Positions 27,601 through 39,600 of a DNA stretch of 64,000 nt are shown here, piece by piece (the stretch's first letter is position 1; every line of letters begins with the position of its first letter). Origin of the DNA: Pomphorhynchus laevis (lineage: Eukaryota > Acanthocephala > Palaeacanthocephala > Echinorhynchida > Pomphorhynchidae); the NCBI GenBank assembly GCA_012934845.2, contig WNNJ02002910.1, positions 62,001 through 126,000 on the forward strand, written 5' to 3'. Both the position numbers and the translations under genes were made by a program. The notes below the pieces were generated by a model. That model was not told the DNA's origin. It made no database searches and saw nothing but the letters and a program-made list of their open reading frames with translations.

Positions 27601-30600
27601 TATATGGCATAATTGAGTATATAGTATAATTCAGCTAAATAATTCTGAATTATTAGGTGGTGAAGGCATAATATGTCAAATCGACGAAATATGTTTTTGC
27701 CACAGACAGAAACACAATAGAGGAAGAGCAACGGGCAAGAAGATTTGGATATTTAGGAATAGTTGATACGTCGTTTACTCCGGCCAAAAGATATATGAAA
27801 ATTGTGCAAAATAGGAAGAAGAAAACTTTGCTACCTATAAATGAGAGAGTTATATCACCTGGATCTATTATACATAGTGATGAAAAGGCTGTATTTAAGT
27901 CATAAATCTAGACTTGTGAGAACACGGAACTGTTAAACATAAATTACATTTTGTAGATCTTAGAACAGGAATAAACACACAAAATACATAATTGTAACAA
28001 GCATAAGTACAGAGATAAGACGATGATGGGTGTTTGTAACAAGGAATTGGCGTATTACTTTAGTGAGTGGATGTGGAGAGACAATATTCCTGGTGATTAA
28101 ATGGAAAATGTATACTTTATAATTAAAATGTAATTTAATATATTTTAATGACGGAGTTTTTTGACAAGAGTATTCTAGGGTGTGATTTTTGACAATATTT
28201 AAAATATTACATGATATAAAATTATATATTGCATAATAAATTTATTAAAATTTTAATTTATTTTTAAATTATGATATAATTATTGCGAGATTCGTACTTT
28301 TAGACTAACTCCTCTTCACGATAAAGCACGTGAAATATTTTGTATGTACCCAATGAAATCTATAGAAACGCTAGTTGACATTGCTGAAAGACTAATTGCA
28401 CCAGTCAAGTCCGGAATAGTTGGCCCCGAAAGTAGTATTGTTCTATACAATGATATCAAGCTTGCTATCCAGGTTAGTCAACTCCAATATATTGCTCGTA
28501 ATGTGTTTAATATTAGGCTCTGGACGATGCACTCTCTCCAAGTTCTGATCGTCAAAATCGCTTTGGTGTTTTATCTGGCTTCATTCCTATGACGAGATTA
28601 AATGAAGAAGCACTACCACGAGAGGAATTTTCTGATCAGGTACAGTCTTTTAAAATATTGAATTGACAGTTCATTAATATTTGATTGACAAACTTTTTAA
28701 CTTTTTTATACACGAATATAAGCTAAATTACTGCAAATATATTGCAAATGTATATTGGGACATAAAATAAATGCTTTGATTTGTGAAAATAATAGAGTCA
28801 ATGTATTAATGTATTAATGTATTGATGTTTACGTGAGATTTCAAAATAATTTGTAATTTACTGTAAAATTCTTTTAGAAACAATTTTTCTAAAAATTCAG
28901 GTCAGATAACTGAGTCTACGTATAATATACAGAAATAAAATAAACAATCATTATTTTTCAATATTCAAATTGAATTAGTGAGGAAAATATTATGACTTTT
29001 AAGATTTGTAAGATTGAACATTATAAAATTTAGTGTTTACAAAAAAAGTGATTATTTTGTTATACTAATAAACATAAAGATAAATAATAAATAATTATAA
29101 AAGATTTTATACAATTTATATTATCTATCTATAGATATTTTTTTCGAGCAACGGGCAAGAAGATTTGGATATTTAGGAATAGTTGATACGTCGTTTATAA
29201 AATTTAGTGTTTACAAAAAAGTGATTATTTTGTTATATTAATAAACATAAAGATAAATAATAAATAATTATAAAAGATTTTATACAATTTATATTATCTA
29301 TCTTTAAATATTTATATTTATCTATTTATATTTAGAGTTAAAATTTGGAATTAAAATGAATTGACTAATAAATAACAGACGATTATTTTATTATTTTTAC
29401 TTTCAAATAAATATAAATGTAATTTATTTCAATTTGAAATAATAATGATAATCAAAATTTAATAATAAAATAATAAATAATTAAATAATTATGAATAATA
29501 AATAATTGTTATATAACATGTTATATAAGTTATATCATGCTTTAATTTATAATTGAAATTTAAAATAAAAGTAATTATAATTATATAATTATAAATAATA
29601 AATAATTATATAACATTTTATACAATTAATATTTGTATAACAATAAAATTTATAATTGAAATTTAAAATAAACGTCATTTTTATGAATTGACCAATAAAT
29701 AACAGACGTTGTGTTAGAATAAGGATTATAGGTCATCAGGAAGAACTGCTATGTTACCAGGTTTCGACCTCTATTCTTCAAGAAAATTAATCAATATTAT
29801 TTATCTGTAAGTAAAATAAGTTACAACATACGTATCAAAATCAAATATTTATCAAACTTTAAATTATTCAAGTAAGTAAATAATTCACTTTTCATAATTA
29901 ATATTCATTCACTTTTCTAGATTTTATTTTTAAATGGATGCCAACGATTATGATGTATTATTGAACTTACGATTTTATACAATTTTTTTATATAAAGTTA
30001 AAATTTAAAATTGAAGTTTAAAATAAAAGTCAGTTGCTATAACGTATGATGTATCAAAATAAGGATTAGATGTCATCATGATAAGCTGCTATTTTGTGAT
30101 TTTAATTTTGAAATTGAAATATTAAGCTCTTCTTTAATTTTTTGAATGTGACAGATGAGCATTTTCTTTCCAGTAAACTGCTTTTATTTCTGTGAATAAA
30201 AGCAGTAAATTATATAAACCATAAATTTTAAAATTAAATACATAAACACAGCTTATCCGATAACTTGTGATTAATCCGATTTCATTTTAGTATCAGTGTA
30301 TAACGTTTATTCTTTCTATTAAAAAATCTAATAACGTAATTTTCTATGTATATTTTCGACTTCATACCTATCGTATTATCACAAATAGTATTAAAAAAGT
30401 AAACTTACCATACGAAGATGAAAGAAATAAATACGCAAAATTGTATCACGCGTATTATGCTTTTGTCAAAGCTTATCAGTTCATTAGCGATTGTTTATCG
30501 ATAAATATGTTTTCGTATTACACACGATATCACATGAATGCATCCAAACAGATACGTTTATTAAATGTTCATTCAACGTTTATATTTTCAATCAATTACT

Positions 30601-33600
30601 TGATAAACTTAATATAATATCGCAAAATTTACGAAATCGCGTTGGAATTGTATTAGATACTAGCATTAATTCTACACGAACGATTGAGCCCTTGAATTCA
30701 GAAACATTCGATGATTATTTCGCTGAATATAATCAATATAAAGTAAACTATAATATTTGTATCGATTATTTTAAAGACAGGGCTTTCGTTTTTTAATTTA
30801 TCAACCCAAAAATTAATGTAAAAATTAAGGTAATGTAAAATATTAATTTTACATATAAAAATGCATTTAATTGTAAATTACGATCAGTATAGTATGACAT
30901 TATATTGTATATTAATGTAGTATACTATTTCATAATGTATGTTGATTATTTTAAATCTAAAGTGTAAATGCAATTTACAACTGTACGCGTTTTTTAGTTC
31001 AATTAACAATGTACGCGTTTTTTAGCTTCTAATTTATTTTATTTCAAATTAATTGAAAATTTTTGAAAAAATATAAAAAAATTTAAATTTTTAAAATCCT
31101 AAAAAAATTGAAAATCATCAAAAATCTAAACTTTTTAACGTTTTGTATTTTTAGTTTGATGATGACTACGATGATACAAGTACGATATCTTTCCATGACG
31201 ATGACGATGATGACACTGGTGACGTTTTGACCATTGACTCTTATCGAGATTTAAACAATGAAAACAATACATGTATAGATGAAGATGACGACACTGTTGT
31301 CGTTGTTTGTGGGCAAGAAGACGATAATCAAGATCATAGCGAAGATGATGATGAAGATGATGATGGAGATGACGATGATGACGAAGATGAGGAAGAGGAA
31401 GACGAAGAGGATCATATCACTGCTGAGGAAGATGGTATGTGTTTGTTGAGTGGCGGCTTTTAAATTATAGCATCTTCTGTAAAAATAAAAAGTTTTATTT
31501 TAAATCGAAAAAATATTTTTTAGATCAATGGTTAAATGTTTCGTTTACTAACGCAATTAACATCTGCCTTACCATAAATAATTTTAAATTCTCAAAATAT
31601 TCGATTTTGTAAAATTTTGAGCAATCGTTTTTAATTTAAACTTGATAAATTAGATGCTATTCGCAAGTTATATCTAAAATTCGATTTAAATTAAAGTTCT
31701 ATTCACTTTCGCATTTGAAATTAGATACTTGTGAATTATTAACAATCTTAATTATTTTACCATAATTAATTAAATAATTATATTTATATTTCTAAATAGA
31801 GATCGAACAAATCAAAAAGTTGTAAATCTTTTAAAATTGCGTTTGGAGAGAATGTAATAATAAGTTGGCTTTTTCTTTGATAAAAATAAGAAAAAATACT
31901 ATAATTTTTGAATTTTCGCTAATGTAATTGGCGTATTCCGAAAACCCTTATATTTGACAAATGATGACGTGGTATATAAAGAATAATAACGAAAGAATTT
32001 AATTGATATGTTGTTCAACCAAACTCTGGTCTGATGGTAATTCTAAGAACCAATTGTTTTTATTGTCTTGCATGGTTGATTCAATTTCTATGTGTATCGC
32101 CTGCACGTGTGTATGGCTTGTATTCAAGAACAGTTGTATTGTCGAAATCAATCGTATGTGAACTGTTTAATCAATAATTAAATATTGCTGAATAAAAGTA
32201 TCATGTATTAAGACTACCCTTGCGTTGTTCAAGTCTCTTTCGTAGCTTTTGTTTAATTTGACTGATGTAGACTTTGTTGCAATCTTTACAAGGCATGCTT
32301 TACACTACTTCGTTTTTGAATATCTCTGTTTTATTCTGAAAAGGAGATCTGAGAAGGTCTTTTTATGATAAATTATATTTCAATATAATTATTGAATCAG
32401 TCAATCAGTCCTTAGCAATTCGATTAATCTATTATTGTACTCTTCCGAAATGTAAGCGGTAGAAAAAAATTGTTGCGGATGTCTTTGTTTTTTTCACTAT
32501 TTTTTTGTAAATTCTTGTATTTTTAGTAAATGTTTATATCTAATTATCTAAAATTATTTGTATTTTTTTATAATTACATCAAATACGTAGATTCAGTTAG
32601 CTGATTTAATTATGATAAATATATTTTAGGAAATATTTCGAGATATTATTTCAAGATCCATGTTGAGCGCAATGTAAATGTCATCGATATATCTCACTCA
32701 AAGCGCTTGCAATATATGTTGTTGTGCCCGGAACTTCTTTTCGTATTGTGATATGAATATCACAAAATATAAATATCTGCTTTTTTAAATTAAGATAATT
32801 AAATGTTTATTTTATAATTACATTAAATACGTAGACTCAGTTAGCTGATTTGATTTGTTAAAAATTTCGAATTTCGCAGTAAAGTAGCAATTCTTCGGAG
32901 TAAAGTAAATTGAAGAAAATTGAATTAAGAATTTAAGTTTGCTTATCATTCTTCTTACATACGTCCTATTGATCTAAAGTGCATTATTTCGTCTTATGAT
33001 CTATGACGCATTCGTTTTATCGTCTTTTATTTTTTTTAAAGATGCCACACAAAATGATGCTGATGAAGACGAAGAGGACGATGACGAAGCTGAAGCGATT
33101 ATGCAGCAATCGTGTGGCTCCTCTGATGAAGATGATAATCATGAGGAGGCCAGTCATCCAAATCCTCAAGGTTTAAATATATTCTAATTGAAAAACAATT
33201 TAAACTGTGCTATAGATACAGTAGCTGGATCAAATACGGTCGGTTCATTACCCACGAGTAATAATCTAAATACAAATTCATGTATGTTCAGTTCTTTTAA
33301 TATTTTTAGCTAAAGGTTAAATAGTCATTCCTACTGACACATTCATTCATGTTTAACCTATTGTTTATTATTATGATTTAAATTTTTTTTACCTCTTTTT
33401 AATTAATTTCTTTTTGCAAAATTTCAAGTATGATATGCATGAAGATCAAGCAATTCAACAATTCAACAATTTAAATTAGTTTAAACTTTCCTAAATTAAA
33501 TAGTTTAACTGATTGCGCAAAACTAAAATTATATGATAAAATTATAATCGCGCGATTTTTAATTTAGATATTTTACTTATTCATTTTTTAGACAAATAAG

Positions 33601-36600
33601 TAACTAAAAATATAAATTATGAGTTAAAATTTATTAAAATTTTATTATAATTTTCTAATCGTGTATTTTTCACTAAAATTAGACACAATATCGAGTTTAA
33701 AGATACAATTGATAAATCATTTTTTTATAATGTGTTTAACGAAACCATATAATTGCCATTTATATGGTTATTAACAAAACCATCTAATTTTCATTTATAT
33801 GGCTTTTAACAAAACCATATAAATGAAATACGCTTTCGACATATAAAAATGTTTTAATATTATTTTTTCTCTATTTTTAATAAAAAATTATGGCACAAAC
33901 GCAAATAAAACATTTGCGTATAAATTTACAGTTTTTTGCGTATAAACTTACAATACATAAAGTATATTATATATTTAAGATGAATTTCTAAGATATTCTA
34001 AAAATAATCCAGATTTCTGGATTATTAGTTTTTTTTTCGATTAAAAAATCGAAAAAATATATTGTCCTTGTTGTAATATAATGAATTTTTAACATTACAG
34101 TTACTTTTAGATACCTAGCTGATTTGATATAAAATCTTTAAAATAGCACAAATAACATAATAAAATGTAATGATATTGGCTTTCTTCAAAATCATTTAAA
34201 TAATTTAATAGATGCATATTTTAAACTAGGTTACTATAAAAATAACATCAAACAGAAAATAGTAAAATATATAAATCAACACAATAATATAAAGAATAAA
34301 TTTAAACTCTTAAGTGGCAAATTTTTATGGATGGATAATAAATAATATACTTTTATAATATAAAGAATAAATTTAAACTCTTAAGTGGCAAATTTTTATG
34401 GATGGATAATAAATAATATACTTTGTATTAGAATAAGATACTAGATAGTTATTTCAGAGGAAATACATCATTAGCATGTATTTGGTCCCGCTGCTATGTA
34501 AGGTAGATAAGTTAGGGGCCAAAATCTGGTTACATAGCAGTTCTTCCTAATGACCTCTAATTCTTATTCTGATACAACGTCTGTTTTTTATCACCTATTT
34601 TTATAATATTAATATAAATTAATATTATTAATTTATATCGTAAACATGACATATTTAAATTTACAAGAAACATATTTTTGCATGAGCATTCATGCATACC
34701 ATATAATATAAAATATAATACATTAAATAATGAAATTTTAAGAATTGCAACAATATGTAATGATATTGGCTTTCTTAAAAATCATTTAAATAATTTAATA
34801 GATACATATTTTAAACTAGGTTACTATAAAAATAACATCAAGCAGAAAATAGTAAAATATATAAATCAACACAATAATATAAAGAATAAATTTAAACTCT
34901 TAAGTGGCAAATTTTTATGGATGGATAATAAATAATATACTTTGTAATTTCATCAAAAGAAATACGTAGTACCGCTGCTATGTTAGGTCGAAGAATAAAG
35001 GATAATGACCTGATGGCCTTGTTCTAATACATCATATAATATTATATGATGTATCACATAATATAATAATATATTATATAATATATATTATATTTGTTAC
35101 ATCACATAATATAATATTAACTAGACTTTTATAAAAATATAATCAAACATAAAATAGTAAAATATATAAAAAATAGAAAAAACATTTAAACTATTAGGCG
35201 AAATATTATTTGGACGAATAAATAATACACTTTGTATTTAATAAGATGCACTAGATAAACAAATTGCATCAAAAGGAAAAACGTCATTAGCGCGTATTTG
35301 ACCCCGTTTTTATGTTGGGCAGATAAATCGAGTCGTCGACAGTGTATATGGCAATGTATTTCGACCACTTGTATCTGAACCATTTTAATTTTGAAGAAAT
35401 TAAAACCTAGAAAATACATGTTTGTTTGCTTGGCATGACCACTTTAGATAATCATTAATAGCTACACATGTTTGCTATTATATTTTTAAACTGTCGAAGC
35501 CTAAAATTAAATTAGTCGCAAATGTTTTCTTTATTTTCGAGGAACTATTTTATAGCATAGCAGTTATCTATGTTATCATACCAGTTACATTTTTCTAATG
35601 AAACCTGATAACATAACAGTTCTTCCTGATGACTCCTAATCATTATGTCCTTAACATTCATTTGGTCCCGCTGTAATGTTGTGTCGAGAAATAGGGCTCT
35701 GAACAAGATAACAAGTTAACATACCAACTCCTCATATTGACCTCTAATCCTTATTCTGATACATCGTATATTATTAATATTCAATTAATTCTATAATAAA
35801 TATAATGAGAATACTTTTATTCAATACATAAAACCTCGCTTTTTATAAAAATTACTTATTAGTAATCCCTTATATTTGAGTAATTAACAGTTAATTATAA
35901 AACATTTTGAGTGCCCACTCAAATAAAGTCATATTGAAGATTATTTTTATTACGTAAAAAATAAATATATTAAAATATATATAATAAATAAATCATATTG
36001 ATATGAAGATTTTTTCAATTTATTTATTATTAATATTCACTTGTGCAGAATTCGAATGCTATTTTTCTTAAATTGATCTAGCGACTGTTTACTTGTTCAT
36101 TTGTCAAGACATTTGTCAAATTAAATCAGCTAACTGAGTCTACGTATTTAATGTAATTATAAAATAAACATTTAATTATCTTAATTTAAAAAAGCAGATA
36201 TTTATATTTTGTGATATTCATATCACAATACGAAAAGAAGTTCCGGGCACAACAACATATATTGCAAGCGCTTTGAGTGAGATATATCGATGACATTTAC
36301 ATTGCGCTCAACATGGATCTTGAAATAATATCTCGAAATATTTCCTAAAATATATTTATCATAATTAAATCAGCTAACTGAATCTACGTATTTGATGTAA
36401 TTATAAAAAAATACAAATAATTTTAGATAATTAGATATAAACATTTACTAAAAATACAAGAATTTACAAAAAAAATAGTGAAAAAAACAAAGACATCCAC
36501 AACAATTTTTTTCTACCGCTTACATTTCGGAAGAGTACAATAATAGATTAGTCGAATCGCTGAGGACTGATTGACTGATTCAATAATTATATTGAAATAT

Positions 36601-39600
36601 AATTTATCATAAAAAGACCTTCTCAGATCTCCTTTTCAGAATAAAACAGAGATATTCAAAAACGAAGTAGTGTAAAGCATGCCTTGTAAAGATTGCAACA
36701 AAGTCTACATCAGTCAAATTAAACAAAAGCTACGAAAGAGACTTAGATATAATCACTATTAATCAACAAATCAAATCAGCTAACTGAGTCTACGTATTTA
36801 ATATAATAATAAAATAAACAAAACATAATATTGCTAAATCAAAATTTAATAATTAAATAATAAAATAAATTGTTATAATATTTTTTATTATTTATATCAA
36901 GTTAAAATAAAAAATTGAAATTTCAAATTAAAATTATTTAATGAAATTAAATTATCAAATTATTCTATAAAATTATTTAAATGATTTTGAAGTCAATATC
37001 AAAATTTAATAATTAAATAATAAAATAAATTATTGTTATATTATTTATAATTTATATAAAGTAATGCTAAATTAGTAAATCAAAATTTAATTATAATTCA
37101 TGATTATATAAGATTTTATACAATTTATATCAAGTTAAAATAAAAAATTGAAATTTAAAATAAACATCATTTTTATGAATTGACTAATAAATAACAGACG
37201 TTGTATCAGAATAAGAATTAGAGGTCATCAGGAGGAACTGCTATGCTATCAGGTTTCGGCCCCTAACTCCTCTACCCAACATAGCAGCGGGGCCAAATAC
37301 ATGCTAATGATATATTTCCTCTGAAATAACCATCTAATATCTTATTCTAATGCAAAGTATATTATTTATTATCCATCCATAAAAATTTCCCACTTAAGAG
37401 TTTAAATTTATTCTTTATATTATTGTGTTGATTTATATATTTTTATCAAGTCAGCTGAGCCTATGTATTTTATACGATAAATAAATAAAAATAAAGATAT
37501 AAATAAATAATTATATAAGATTTTGTACAATTTATTATTAAATCAAGTAAACATTTAAAATTGAAATTTAAAATAAAAATCAATTTTTATGAATTGACTA
37601 ATAAATAACAGACGATGTGTAAGAATAAGGATTAGAAAACAAAACTACATAAAATAAAAGTCAATTAGAGGACATCAAAAAGAACTGATATTTTATCAGG
37701 CAGTTAACTGCTAAAACATATTAACTGGTATGTTTCTAAATTCACATTCTAAAAGCTTAAAATAGATAATCTTCTATTATCTTCCATTGAAATACTTTAT
37801 ATTCGTCTGAATAAAAATAAAATTCATTTTTATGAATTGACTAATAACTAACAGATGTTGTATCAGAATAAGAATTAGAGGTCATCAGGAGGAACTGCTA
37901 TGCTATCAGGTTTCGCCCCCTAACTCTTCTACCCAACATAGATGCCATTGTTTATAAAATACCTTTAAAGAATGTGATCATGTATATGTTGGTCAAACGG
38001 GTCAAGGTTTGGTTACGCGTATTAATTAAATCAGCTAACTAAGTCTACGTATTTAATATAATTATAAACTAAACAAAACATAATAATGCTAAATCAAAAT
38101 TTAATAATTAAATAATAAAATTAATAATTGTTTTTAGATTTTCTATAATTTAAATCAAGTTAAAATAAAAAATTGAAATTTTAAATAAACGTCATTTTTA
38201 TGAATTGACTAATAAATAACAGACGTTGTATTTCACAATCGTAATTTTAGCGACACAACCACCAAGTCGAACCGATGAAGGTGTTACTTTTACATCCTTG
38301 AATAACCAAAATGAACGATCCGCTACTACGAATCACACCTCCAGCGATCCTAATCAAGTCGTTGCATTTTCTGCAGATTCAATTAATTCTCGATCTGCGC
38401 TTTGCCGCGGTTACGCTGTTGCTATTCGCTTGATTTCGTTCATCATTGGCGGGACCGGTGACAGTGACGCCATTGAGGTAATTCATTTTTAGTTTTATAC
38501 TCTAGTTTTTTGTATTTTGTTTTATTTATTAAATAATAAAAATTTATTAGAAGACTTAGTTAAATTTGTTTGTTTTGCCAAATACAAATATTAGATAATT
38601 ATTAATTAGATTTCAATAATAATTTATTTATATTACAATTAAATAATTTTAACAAATTATTTATTAAATTATATGAAATTTGGAAAATAACCAATTTTGA
38701 AGAATATGCAGTTTCGGAAAATATTTTACCGAGCGATGTTAGTCGCTGTTAATAAAATGTACGGTTTGTGTTTTGTTTTATATCTAGGCATCAACTATAC
38801 AAATACAGCTATTACAATACAGTATTGATTCACACCTGTTATATTTAACGTCGTTTACTTCACCGTCATGAAGTAAACGTCATTACCGGGTATTTTCGTT
38901 AATACCCAGTCCAGCAGTAGTAAATGTTTACTTCTTTAACATTTACTGGTTTAAACGTTTACTCGTTTAAACGTCATAATAAATTTCATATTTATTGGTT
39001 AATCGTAATTAATGTATCGTAATAATTATAATTTACTTTCCCAAAGACTGAATTCTGTTTCTATCACGAGACATTACGCAGTGTTTGACCATCTAGCCGT
39101 TGATACATCCAATGTACGTAATTTTGAGTTGGAACCAGTACTGAAACATTTAAGCTACAACTTTATTTTGAAAAAGAAAGTACATGCGGAAACCCATATA
39201 TGCGTGTCGATAGAAAAGTCTAATTACATGCAAAGTCTTTTCGAAAGGAAATTTAAGTGAATGTTTTTAGATGTTTCGGTATTTAACCACATTACTCATT
39301 CGTGTTCTTTGAATGTCTACGCTGCTTTTTACTACTTTTTGTTACGTTAAATGATTAACGTAACAAATATGAAGAATGCATTGAACGTGGCTGACTGTCT
39401 TCGCTGTTTTGGCCTACTTTGAAAATAGAAGAACTTTGCAAAGTTTCTACATTGTAGACGTTCAAATTTATTTTACATTTTTATAGAAATCAAATAAAAT
39501 TCTATCGATTTTTTTGAATCAAACATTTTATTCAATGACCGTAGACATTCCTGGAAGAAAGACTTGCGGATACATGGTCCTGGTTGTCGATTCTTATGAA

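Noticed and set aside
31227-31463. Stand-alone acidic protein starting at an ATG
   Set aside because: It is inside UBR5 exon 28, which begins at 31155 after an acceptor; the last part (31435-31463) is read-through into the intron.
34678-34935. Conserved small gene (85 residues), with a near-identical copy at 16901-17158
   Set aside because: Both are the same coding remnant of the PLE-A element, repeated with its ends many times in the window.
37200-37330. Hammerhead ribozyme in the PLE-A end
   Set aside because: CTGATGA-like and GAAA-like words and strong stems are present, but the order of cleavage triplet, GAAA and CTGATGA along the strand is not any circular permutation of a hammerhead.
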